The notes: a model not told the origin generated them from the sequence alone. 5,237 bases of DNA from Bacteroidota bacterium (GCA_022560715.1 JADFSQ010000170.1:1-5237); one strand, 5' to 3'. Positions 1-5,190 are shown, counted from the first letter of the stretch. Made by a program: numbers and translations.

Positions 1-271
1 AATTTATTCCGTTTTGAGTATTAAGCTCAAGTTTTGCAGCTTTCCCTCTAAAATATACGCTATCTAATTCTATTGAATTGTCTTCTGTTGGAATATAGAT
101 ATTTAATCCAGCTCCACCACCTTCAATACCAGCAATCCATGCTTGGCAATACACTTGACCCAAATCTAATGGTGCTGTTTGTTGTATTTTTTTTGCACTG
201 GAACATTGTGAAAAACTTGCCATAACGATGAGCATTAATATTGAAAATGATATTGTTTTTAAAGTTTTCAT
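1..271 (-). CDS. Secreted or lipid-anchored protein of unknown function (5' part only)
   Basis: An open frame starts at ATG 271-269 and runs without a stop to the left edge, giving 90 codons, so the C-terminus is outside the window. The N-terminus MKTLKTISFSILMLIVMAS is a signal peptide: lysines at 2 and 5, then a hydrophobic core at about 7-19. It is followed by FSQC at 20-23. Cys23 could be a lipidation site, but Gln at -1 is atypical for a lipobox, so signal peptidase I cleavage after SFSQ is equally possible. The mature part reads QVYCQAWIAGIEGGGAGLN, then IELDSVYFRGKAAKLEL. This resembles, from memory, uncharacterised small flavobacterial envelope proteins with a W-x-A-G-x-x-G-G-G motif and a YFRGK motif; I know no function. 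A shorter frame starting at 308 in another phase is a shadow. Gene reality is well supported; function is unknown. Confidence 0.8.
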   Translation of the reverse strand, partial: MKTLKTISFSILMLIVMASFSQCSSAKKIQQTAPLDLGQVYCQAWIAGIEGGGAGLNIYIPTEDNSIELDSVYFRGKAAKLELNTQNGIN

Positions 272-291
272 AATGTATATTTTTATCATTA

Positions 292-322
292 TAAATATAG
301 TAAATCAATTATTGTTCCACAA
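292..322 (-). promoter_or_regulatory. Candidate Bacteroidota-type promoter for the gene at 271-1
   Basis: On the minus strand, TTG (322-320) is followed after 20 nt by TATATTTA (299-292). This approximates the known Bacteroidota consensus TTG-N17-23-TAnnTTTG, with only the final G missing. It would start transcription some 10-20 nt before the ATG at 271. The TTG is embedded in the T-tract of the preceding terminator. The match is short and the region AT-rich, so chance is a real alternative. Confidence 0.35.
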
Positions 323-329
323 AAAAGCC
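297..329. repeat. 33-nt direct repeat, copy 1
   Basis: These 33 bases match 1043-1075 in the same orientation with one mismatch (C at 320 versus T at 1066). On the minus strand the unit consists of GGC plus the T-tract of an intrinsic terminator, followed by TGGAACAATAATTGATTTAC and a few more bases. Weaker similarity continues beyond it (TGAGACT here versus TGAGGCT at the other copy) up to a palindrome. The two copies bracket the lipoprotein gene at 842-396. Confidence 0.9.
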
Positions 330-347
330 ACACTTTAAAATGAGACT
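321..347 (-). terminator. Probable weak intrinsic terminator after the lipoprotein gene
   Basis: In minus-strand RNA, AGUCUCA (347-341) can pair with UGUGGCU (332-326), with one U-U mismatch and one G-U pair, and the stem can extend by a few A-U/G-U pairs. It is followed directly by a run of six U (326-321). It lies about 50 nt after the stop codon of the lipoprotein gene. It is a weaker relative of the terminator at 1067-1094. Confidence 0.5.
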
Positions 348-357
348 AAATATAGTT

Positions 358-383
358 AGATGCTGAAATAAATTCAGCATGAC
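358..383. repeat. REP-like palindrome (AGATGCTGAA...TTCAGCATGAC)
   Basis: ATGCTGAA (360-367) and TTCAGCAT (373-380) form a perfect 8-bp stem around the loop ATAAA, flanked by AG on one side and GAC on the other. It resembles dispersed palindromes I recall in flavobacterial intergenic regions (GTCATGCTGAA...TTCAGCATCT). It lies 15 nt beyond the lipoprotein stop codon and may help protect or end that transcript. Its dispersal cannot be tested within this window. Confidence 0.6.
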
Positions 384-395
384 AAACTTTAGATA

Positions 396-842
396 TTAAC
401 GTTTTTCAAAGTGCATAAACCGTGTTGGTTCATATTCCATTTTCAAGGTGTTTCCCTCTATAATAAAAGACATATGGTAATTGTTGTCGTTACTGCTTTT
501 TGTTGAGCCTATGGCATCATAAAGCTTTCTCCCCCATTCTGACTCATTAACTTCTGATGTAAAGAAATCCAAAAAAATCAATACTTTGGATTCAGCAATA
601 TAGCCTCCAAAGAAAATATTCCTCCCTGTGTTTCCTTCGAATTCCTTATTAGAAAAAGTGATAACTATAGGTCCCGAATTGTCCAGATCGGTCATGATTG
701 TAGTTGTAGTTTCATCTTGAAATTGTACCAATTCCCAAGTTCCAAGTAAATCGTCTTGCCCGTTTACTGAAGTATCATTATTACAAGAAATAAGACTGCT
801 AAAAAGAAGCAATAATGTTGACATTTTCAATAAATTTATCAT
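396..842 (-). CDS. Small lipoprotein, possibly lipocalin-like or META-like
   Basis: This encodes 148 residues from ATG 842-840 to TAA 398-396. The N-terminus is a lipoprotein signal: hydrophobic residues about 7-17 and a canonical lipobox LISC with the lipidated Cys at 20. Met7 is an alternative start that would still leave a short signal. After a polar linker (NNDTSVNGQDD), residues 32-41 read LLGTWELVQF; a G-T-W-x-L-V opening is typical of lipocalin-like and META/HslJ-like small beta domains of Bacteroidota lipoproteins. Further features are a strand ITFSNKEFEG followed by NTGRNIFFGGYI, reminiscent of the META core N/GRN-x-F-x-G-x-Y, and a closing strand IIEGNTLKMEY. The protein is probably anchored in the outer membrane; its ligand or role is unknown. 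The gene has its own candidate promoter and terminator, and is separated from atpG by 346 bases. The lipoprotein call is firm; the fold is inference. Confidence 0.85.
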   Translation of the reverse strand: MINLLKMSTLLLLFSSLISCNNDTSVNGQDDLLGTWELVQFQDETTTTIMTDLDNSGPIVITFSNKEFEGNTGRNIFFGGYIAESKVLIFLDFFTSEVNESEWGRKLYDAIGSTKSSNDNNYHMSFIIEGNTLKMEYEPTRFMHFEKR

Positions 843-933
843 AACATATCTTGTTTTAAAATTTAACGATTACTATATAATAAATATTTTAAATTAGTTA
901 CATGTAGATTTTTTAATATTATCTCAACAATTA

Positions 934-961
934 AAAAAGTATACAATTAACTGATATTCAA
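934..961 (-). promoter_or_regulatory. Candidate Bacteroidota-type promoter for the lipoprotein gene
   Basis: On the minus strand, TTG (961-959) is followed after 17 nt by TACTTTTT (941-934), close to the Bacteroidota consensus TTG-N17-23-TAnnTTTG. It lies about 95 nt upstream of the ATG at 842, which implies an untranslated leader of roughly 80-90 nt. The final G of the -7 box is missing and the surroundings are AT-rich, so this is tentative. Confidence 0.3.
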
Positions 962-988
962 ATATATGATATTTATTTCTACTAAACA

Positions 989-1001
989 ATACGTAACGTA
1001 T
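989..1001. promoter_or_regulatory. Short palindrome ATACGTAACGTAT, possible operator
   Basis: ATACGT (989-994) and ACGTAT (996-1001) are perfect inverted copies around a single A. The palindrome lies about 28 nt upstream of the candidate -33 box of the lipoprotein gene. A regulator-binding site is possible, but a palindrome this short in AT-rich DNA may be chance. Confidence 0.2.
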
Positions 1002-1042
1002 AATATAAGTTTTTATCTTAACACTAATTGGTATCTGAATAG

Positions 1043-1075
1043 ATAGTAAATCAATTATTGTTCCATAAAAAAGCC
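1043..1075. repeat. 33-nt direct repeat, copy 2
   Basis: This is the partner of 297-329, identical except at position 1066. It overlaps the T-tract and distal stem arm of the atp operon terminator. The left border of the match is sharp: T at 296 versus G at 1042. Confidence 0.9.
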
Positions 1076-1094
1076 TTATTAATTAGTGAGGCTT
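1067..1094 (-). terminator. Intrinsic terminator of the atp operon
   Basis: On the minus strand AAGCCT (1094-1089) pairs perfectly with AGGCTT (1076-1071) across a 12-nt loop, and the stem runs directly into a T-tract (1072-1067). It lies about 95 nt after the atpG stop codon, and no atpD or atpC follows. Ending the operon here agrees with the usual Bacteroidota arrangement, where the beta and epsilon genes are elsewhere. Confidence 0.75.
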
Positions 1095-1108
1095 ATCTAT
1101 ATTTCGAG

Positions 1109-1131
1109 AGATTCCTGCCTACTCAGGAATT
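1109..1131. repeat. REP-like palindrome (AGATTCCTG...CAGGAAT)
   Basis: ATTCCTG (1111-1117) and CAGGAAT (1124-1130) form a 7-bp stem around CCTACT. It resembles the dispersed flavobacterial repeat of the form AGATTCCTGC...GCAGGAATGAC, here in a slightly decayed form. It sits beside repeat copy 2 much as the palindrome at 358-383 sits beside copy 1. Confidence 0.6.
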
Positions 1132-1134
1132 TAT

Positions 1135-1154
1135 TAATTATTCATTGCTTCCGC
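1135..1154 (-). repeat. Duplicate of the last 20 nt of atpG
   Basis: The minus strand here reads GCGGAAGCAATGAA, then TAATTA. It matches the end of atpG at 1209-1190 with one mismatch in 20 (T instead of C). The copies are 55 nt apart, so this one is out of frame with atpG and is not translated as part of it. The intervening DNA includes a 7-bp inverted repeat, AAAATTC/GAATTTT (1171-1187). Confidence 0.85.
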
Positions 1155-1188
1155 ACTATTGGAAATTTGAAAAATTCTTTGAATTTTC

Positions 1189-2049
1189 CTAATTGTTCAT
1201 TGCTTCCGCTCCACCAACAATTTCTAAAATTTCATTAGTAATTGCTGCTTGACGTGCTTTGTTATACGTTAATTTTAATTCGTCTCTTAATTCTGTAGCA
1301 TTATCTGTTGCTTTGTGCATTGCTGTCATACGTGCGCCATGCTCGCTTGCAAAAGAATCTCTTACCGCTTTATACAATTGTGTTTTTAAAGACTTCGGAA
1401 TTAATGTTTCAACAATTTCAACTTTTGAAGGTTCAAAAATGTAATCTAAATTTAGATTCGTTTCACTTTCAGCAGGAACAATTGGTAAAAATTGTTCGGT
1501 CATAATAATTTGAGTTGCGGCATTTTTAAATTTGTTATAAACCAATTCGATTTTATCGAATTCGCCTTCTTCAAATTTGTCCATTAGCATTTGAGCAATT
1601 TCAGCAACATTATTAAATGTTAAATCGTCAAAAACGTCGCTATGATTAGAAATCACATTGAAATTTTTAGATAATGCATCGTTAGCTTTTTTACCAATAG
1701 CTACAAAAGAAACGTCTTGATTTGCATAAACGTCATTAGCTAATTTAACAGACTCTTTTAAAATGTTAGAATTGAATCCTCCACACAAACCTCTATTAGA
1801 GTTAATTGCAACAATAAGTACTTTTTTTACTTCTCGTTGATTCGAAAATTTGCTTCCAGAATCTCCATCGAGAGTTGCACTTAAACTTTGAAGCAATTCT
1901 GTGAGTTTATTAGCATAAGGACGCATTGCAGTAATAGCATCTTGTGCCTTTTTTAATTTGGCAGCAGATACCATTTTCATGGCACTTGTAATCTTCATCG
2001 TTGAAGATACTGATGATATTCTATTACGTATTTCTTTTAAATTGGCCAT
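1189..2049 (-). CDS. atpG: F1Fo ATP synthase subunit gamma
   Basis: The gamma subunit is the central rotor shaft of F1. Its N- and C-terminal helices form the coiled coil that turns inside the alpha3-beta3 hexamer and joins the c-ring to it. The 286-residue length is normal for the family. The N-terminal helix reads MANLKEIRNRISSVSSTMKI, followed by TSAMKMVSAAKLKKAQ (21-36). The conserved NRGLCGGFN lies at 85-93 in the Rossmann-like domain. The C-terminal signature ITNEILEIVGGAEA lies at 270-283. The start is ATG 2049-2047, which gives the expected MANLKEIRNRI. The leader is unusual: only 6 nt (GAACAA) separate the start codon from the end of the inserted element described at 2056-2487. The stop is TAG at 1191-1189. 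It is the last gene of the cluster, followed by the terminator at 1067-1094. Confidence 0.98.
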   Translation of the reverse strand: MANLKEIRNRISSVSSTMKITSAMKMVSAAKLKKAQDAITAMRPYANKLTELLQSLSATLDGDSGSKFSNQREVKKVLIVAINSNRGLCGGFNSNILKESVKLANDVYANQDVSFVAIGKKANDALSKNFNVISNHSDVFDDLTFNNVAEIAQMLMDKFEEGEFDKIELVYNKFKNAATQIIMTEQFLPIVPAESETNLNLDYIFEPSKVEIVETLIPKSLKTQLYKAVRDSFASEHGARMTAMHKATDNATELRDELKLTYNKARQAAITNEILEIVGGAEAMNN

Positions 2050-2055
2050 TTGTTC

Positions 2056-2081
2056 AAGTTATGAGTGCAGAGTTATGAGTT
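2056..2081. repeat. 26-bp terminal inverted repeat, atpG side
   Basis: This is the reverse complement of 2462-2487 except at one position (C at 2068). It contains AGTTATGAG twice, 14 nt apart (2057-2065 and 2071-2079), and a further partial unit follows to about 2087. The pseudogene's stop codon (2080-2082) overlaps it. Confidence 0.9.
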
Positions 2082-2416
2082 ATGAGTTTTTGATTATTGC
2101 AACCAAGATTCTTATTAACTCTTCACACTTGTTCTTCATTTCTTTCGGTACTTGCCTTCCTGTTGCTTCTAAAATTTCTAACCAATACTTGGTTTCGTCG
2201 GCTTCTTTGAGAGCAATACCAAACTTATTTTTAAAATCTTTTTTACTAACTCCCCGTTGAGCTTCTCGTGTATTCGCTCCAATACTTGTTCCGCTTTTTA
2301 ATTAATTAAGAGGCTAACTCAAAATCCTTGTTTTTTTTCAATACATCACAATAAAAAACTATTTCACAAGCAAATTCGAAACTCTTTTTTCTAATTGGAC
2401 TTTCGGTAAAACCCAT
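2080..2416 (-). pseudogene. Decayed four-helix-bundle protein, 23S rRNA-IVP (S23) family
   Basis: Reading from ATG 2416-2414, the frame encodes MGFTESPIRKKSFEFACEI and continues through FYCDVLKKNKDFELAS to TAA at codon 37 (2308-2306). After LIK, one extra A in a five-A run (2299-2295) shifts the frame. In the new frame SGTSIGANTREAQRGVSKKD follows, then FGIALKEADETKYWLEIL and CEELIRILVAIIKNS, to a TAA at 2082-2080. These are hallmarks of the S23/IVP-type four-helix-bundle family: K-S-F-x-F-A near the start, then SGTSIGAN, then ALKEADET-x-YWL. The repaired length, about 111 residues, is normal. Glutamine is common at the stop position (A-x-Q-L-[LI]-[RK]-SGTSIGAN), so CAA to TAA is the likely change. 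No usable restart lies just downstream of the lesions, so no full product is expected. The family's molecular role is unclear. Confidence 0.88.
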
Positions 2417-2452
2417 ATATAATTACTTATTTGATTAAGATGCTATGAGTAA

Positions 2453-2487
2453 ATAACTCTGAACTCATAACTCTACACTCATAACTT
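2453..2487. repeat. 14-nt tandem repeat, 2.5 copies
   Basis: Units begin at 2453 (ATAACTCTGAACTC), 2467 (ATAACTCTACACTC) and 2481 (partial, ATAACTT). The same unit in reverse complement builds the opposite end of the element. A third inverted unit, TATGAGT at 2444-2450, can form a local 7-bp hairpin with ACTCATA at 2463-2469. Confidence 0.85.
2462..2487. repeat. 26-bp terminal inverted repeat, atpA side
   Basis: This is the partner of 2056-2081, with 25 of 26 positions complementary. In operon RNA the odd position is a U opposite a G, so the two ends could form an uninterrupted 26-bp helix. The repeat starts 2 nt after the atpA stop codon (2492-2490). Confidence 0.9.
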
Positions 2488-2489
2488 TT

Positions 2490-4067
2490 TTAATTATATT
2501 TCTCCGATAAATCTTTAGCAACTGTAACTAAAGTATCTATAGCTTCATCTGTTAATTTACCTGATTTCAACGTTGCTAACACATCGCTGTGTTTCGCTTT
2601 TAAGAATTCGATATAATCTCTTTCAAATTCTTTTACTTTATTTACAGGGACATTTCTTAACAAATTATTAGATCCTGCATAAATTATTGCAATTTGATCT
2701 TCAACTGTAAACGGATCATTTTGAGCTTGTTTTAAAATTTCTACGTTGCGTTTCCCTTTTTCAATTACACCTAAAGTTGCAGCATCAAGATCAGATCCAA
2801 ACTTAGCAAATGCTTCCAACTCGCGGAATTGCGCTTGATCCAGTTTTAATGTTCCTGCTACTTTTCTCATCGATTTAATTTGTGCATTCCCTCCAACACG
2901 AGATACCGAAATACCTACGTTAATTGCCGGACGAACACCTGAATTAAACAAATCTCCATCTAAAAATATTTGTCCATCTGTAATAGAAATTACATTTGTT
3001 GGAATGTATGCTGAAACATCGCCTGCTTGAGTTTCAATAATTGGTAAAGCTGTTAATGAACCTCCACCTTTTACTATAGGTTTTAAACAATCAGGCAAGT
3101 CGTTCATGTCTTTAGCAATAGCATCATTGTTTATTATTTTAGCTGAACGCTCTAATAAACGTGAATGTAAATAGAATACATCTCCAGGATATGCCTCACG
3201 TCCTGGTGGACGACGTAATAATAATGAGATTTCACGATATGCAACCGCTTGTTTTGATAAATCATCAAATACAATTAGTGCCGGACGACCAGTGTCTCTA
3301 AAATATTCTCCAATAGATGCGCCTGCAAAAGGTGCATAAACTTGCATTGCTGCAGGATCTGATGCGTTTGCAGCAACTATTACCGTGTAAGCCATTGCTC
3401 CTTTATCTTCTAGTGTTTTTGCTATTCGTGCAACTGTTGATGCTTTTTGTCCTATGGCAACATAAATACAATATACAGGTTCGCCTGCGTCATAAAATTC
3501 TTTCTGATTTAAAATGGTATCTATACAAACTGTTGTTTTCCCAGTTTGACGGTCACCAATCACCAACTCACGTTGTCCACGACCAAGAGGAATCATTGCA
3601 TCAATAGCTTTAATGCCTGTTTGTAATGGCTCGGTTACTGGTTCGCGAAAAATAACTCCTGGAGCTTTACGCTCTAAAGGCATTTCAAATAAATCTCCAG
3701 AGATTGGTCCTTTACCATCTATAGGATTTCCTAAAGTATCAACAACACGACCAATAATACCTTCGCCTACGTTAATAGATGCAATACGTTCAGTACGCTT
3801 TACCGTTCCTCCTTCTTTAATTTCTGTCGAAGCTCCTAATAATACAACACCTACGTTATCTTCTTCAAGATTAAGTACGATGCCTTCAAGTCCATTATCG
3901 AACTCTACTAACTCTCCATATTGCGCATTAGCTAATCCATAAACACGGGCAATACCATCTCCTATGGTTAGTACTGTTCCTACTTCATCTAATGAAGCTG
4001 ATGCTTCAAATCCTGCCAATTGTTGCTTTAAGATTGCTGATATTTCAGCTGGTTTTACTTCTGCCAT
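2490..4067 (-). CDS. atpA: F1Fo ATP synthase subunit alpha
   Basis: The alpha subunit is the regulatory nucleotide-binding subunit of the F1 alpha3-beta3 hexamer and contributes to the catalytic sites at the interface with beta. The 525 residues comprise an N-terminal beta-barrel domain (about 25-95), a RecA-like domain and a C-terminal helical domain. The P-loop GDRQTGKT is at 171-178 and Walker B LIVFDDL at 264-270. AIGQKAST (204-211) has Gln where the beta subunit has its catalytic Glu, as expected for alpha. The alpha/beta signature [10 protein letters not shown] is at 380-389, followed by Arg390, the arginine finger. Residues about 311-335 ([19 protein letters not shown]) contain the lineage-typical insertion relative to the E. 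coli protein. The start [10 protein letters not shown] is typical, and the leader is A-rich without a clear Shine-Dalgarno sequence. The gene lies 39 nt after atpH; the usual neighbour atpG is displaced by the inserted element. Confidence 0.99.
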   Translation of the reverse strand: MAEVKPAEISAILKQQLAGFEASASLDEVGTVLTIGDGIARVYGLANAQYGELVEFDNGLEGIVLNLEEDNVGVVLLGASTEIKEGGTVKRTERIASINVGEGIIGRVVDTLGNPIDGKGPISGDLFEMPLERKAPGVIFREPVTEPLQTGIKAIDAMIPLGRGQRELVIGDRQTGKTTVCIDTILNQKEFYDAGEPVYCIYVAIGQKASTVARIAKTLEDKGAMAYTVIVAANASDPAAMQVYAPFAGASIGEYFRDTGRPALIVFDDLSKQAVAYREISLLLRRPPGREAYPGDVFYLHSRLLERSAKIINNDAIAKDMNDLPDCLKPIVKGGGSLTALPIIETQAGDVSAYIPTNVISITDGQIFLDGDLFNSGVRPAINVGISVSRVGGNAQIKSMRKVAGTLKLDQAQFRELEAFAKFGSDLDAATLGVIEKGKRNVEILKQAQNDPFTVEDQIAIIYAGSNNLLRNVPVNKVKEFERDYIEFLKAKHSDVLATLKSGKLTDEAIDTLVTVAKDLSEKYN

Positions 4068-4085
4068 CTTTTAATATTTGAATAC

Positions 4086-4104
4086 TTAGATATTAAATAC
4101 CTAA
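4086..4104. repeat. Imperfect palindrome between atpH and atpA
   Basis: TTAGATATTAAATACCTAA is a 19-nt near-perfect palindrome; as minus-strand RNA its odd pair is G-U. It fills half of the 39-nt gap between the atpH stop and the atpA start. It may be a weak mRNA hairpin influencing translation or stability, or simply AT-rich chance; no T-tract follows it. Confidence 0.35.
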
Positions 4105-4106
4105 AC

Positions 4107-4643
4107 TTAATTTAATGTGAATTCTCTTTTTAATTTATTTAATTGGTTTGCAATACTTGCATTGTATTGAATATCTCCAATACGCAAAATAAAACCACCA
4201 ATTATACTTTCGTCCACAATGTTTTTAATAGCGACATTTTTTCCTGTAAGCTCTTTTGCTTTGGTCAATACTTTAGATTTCAAATCGTCTGTTAACGGAA
4301 CTGCTGTTGTTACTGTTGCCTCTACACTGCCTCTAAATTGATTGTATAAATTATTATACGCTGAAGCTACGTCGCTTAAAATATTGATTCTTTTGTTGCT
4401 TATCAATGTGTCTATTAAACCTACTGTTATAAGGTTTAAACCTTTAAACACTTCTAATAATGCTGTTTTTTTTAATTCAGAACGCAGTATTGGACTTTGC
4501 AACATATCACTCAAGTCTTTACTTTTAGCAACTGTATTAGCGATTAGCTCCATATCATTATTTACAGTTTCTACTGTATTTTGATCTTTTGCTAACCCTA
4601 AAACTGCTTTTGCGTAACGTATTGCCGCTCTTCTTCCTGCCAT
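4107..4643 (-). CDS. atpH: F1Fo ATP synthase subunit delta
   Basis: Delta (the OSCP homologue) sits on top of the alpha3-beta3 hexamer and ties it to the peripheral stalk formed by subunit b. I chose ATG 4643-4641, giving 178 residues that begin MAGRRAAIRYAKAVLGLAKD, because related flavobacterial proteins start with a similar MxGxRAAIRYAKA. A frame extending to 4655 would need a GTG start and add only four residues (V/M-D-I-I). The N-terminal six-helix domain spans about 1-105, and the C-terminal domain carries the OSCP/delta signature IVDESIIGGFILRIGD at about 142-157. It lies 46 nt after atpF and 39 nt before atpA, in the conserved F-H-A-G order, and is surely co-transcribed. Confidence 0.96.
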   Translation of the reverse strand: MAGRRAAIRYAKAVLGLAKDQNTVETVNNDMELIANTVAKSKDLSDMLQSPILRSELKKTALLEVFKGLNLITVGLIDTLISNKRINILSDVASAYNNLYNQFRGSVEATVTTAVPLTDDLKSKVLTKAKELTGKNVAIKNIVDESIIGGFILRIGDIQYNASIANQLNKLKREFTLN

Positions 4644-4689
4644 AATAATGTCCACGAAAGTGGGTATCTCTTTAAATTAGTAATGCCTT

Positions 4690-5190
4690 TTAGTTTAAAG
4701 TTGCTTCTTCTAATATATCTTCAACCAATTTTAGTTGCTTGTCTTTGTTAGATAATTCTGCGCGTACTACTTTTTCTGCTATATCAACAGACAATTCTGC
4801 CACTTGATTTTTTAATTCGGCCATAGCCGCTTTTTTTTCGCTTTCTATTGCTGTTTTTGCTTGCTCAATCATTTTACCTGCTTGAATTTGTGCCTCATCT
4901 TTAGCATCAGAAATCATCTTGTTTTTTATTTCACGAGCTTCTTTAAGTAAAGCCTCCCGTTCGGCACGCGCTTCTTTTAAAATGCGTTCGTTATCTGCTG
5001 TAAGATTTTCCATTTCAAGCTTCGCTTTTTCTGCGGAAGCTAATGCATCTTTAATTCCTTCTTCACGTTCAGTAATAGCACCAAGTATAGGTTTCCAAGC
5101 AAACTTTTTTAAAATGAATAACAAAATTGCAAAAGATAGTGTAGTCCAAAATATAAGACCTAATTCGGGGGATACTAACGGATTGTCCAT
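4690..5190 (-). CDS. atpF: F1Fo ATP synthase subunit b
   Basis: Subunit b forms the peripheral stalk that holds F1 against rotation and anchors it to the Fo a-subunit in the inner membrane. The 166-residue protein has the classic layout: a short N-terminus (MDNPLVSPELG), one transmembrane helix at about 10-29 (LIFWTTLSFAILLFILKKF), the conserved AWKPILGAITEREEGI (31-46), then a long charged Ala/Glu/Lys-rich coiled coil to about 150. The C-terminal LSVDIAEKVVRAEL region fits the delta-binding end. The start is ATG 5190-5188. Only one b gene is seen, which fits a non-photosynthetic bacterium with a b homodimer. The upstream gene is expected to be atpE. Confidence 0.97.
   Translation of the reverse strand: MDNPLVSPELGLIFWTTLSFAILLFILKKFAWKPILGAITEREEGIKDALASAEKAKLEMENLTADNERILKEARAEREALLKEAREIKNKMISDAKDEAQIQAGKMIEQAKTAIESEKKAAMAELKNQVAELSVDIAEKVVRAELSNKDKQLKLVEDILEEATLN

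Larger units (their letters stand above)
843..1188. other. Intergenic region between the lipoprotein gene and atpG
   Basis: There is no credible gene in these 346 very AT-rich bases. From right to left they hold a second copy of the atpG 3' tail (1135-1154), a REP-like palindrome (1109-1131), the operon terminator (1067-1094) overlapping 33-nt repeat copy 2 (1043-1075), a small palindrome (989-1001), and a candidate promoter (934-961) for the lipoprotein gene. I see nothing definable in 843-930. Confidence 0.7.
2056..2487 (-). mobile_element. Inverted-repeat-bounded element carrying an S23/IVP-like pseudogene
   Basis: A 432-bp unit fills almost the whole atpA-atpG gap. Its ends are 26-bp inverted repeats with one mismatch, and it contains one decayed gene oriented with the operon. 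It starts 2 nt after the atpA stop and ends 6 nt before the atpG start. No transposase gene is present, and I see no convincing target-site duplication (AAAA on the atpA side, GAAC on the atpG side). If mobile, it was probably moved in trans or by an unknown route. Calling it an insertion rests on its sharp repeat boundaries and on a family normally unrelated to ATP synthase. Confidence 0.6.

Noticed and set aside
123..308. 61-codon minus-strand frame starting MIYYIYNDKN
   Set aside because: It overlaps, in another phase, the frame 271-1, which has a signal peptide and coherent protein sequence. This one reads as low-complexity out-of-frame translation.
1958..2260. 100-codon plus-strand frame across the atpG start and the inserted element
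   Set aside because: It is antisense to the atpG N-terminus and to the four-helix-bundle pseudogene, whose motifs are clear on the minus strand.
2080..2416. Programmed frameshifting to express the four-helix-bundle gene
   Set aside because: An in-frame TAA precedes the shift site by three codons, so a shift at the A-run could not bypass it. Two independent lesions fit a pseudogene better.
2453..2487. The 14-nt units as a CRISPR array
   Set aside because: The units are far too short, are contiguous without spacers and appear inverted at the opposite end, so they are element termini.
3317..3942. Plus-strand frames of 96 and 109 codons inside atpA
   Set aside because: They are antisense shadows of a highly conserved coding region, with biased composition and no recognisable motif.
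4652..4663. CCAC-GAAA-GTGG hairpin just upstream of the atpH start
   Set aside because: A four-bp stem is too weak to call a regulatory structure. The GNRA-like loop appears only on the non-transcribed strand.
1189..5190. Lack of atpD and atpC next to atpG as a sign of operon loss
   Set aside because: In Bacteroidota the beta and epsilon genes normally form a separate atpDC cluster, so their absence here is expected.
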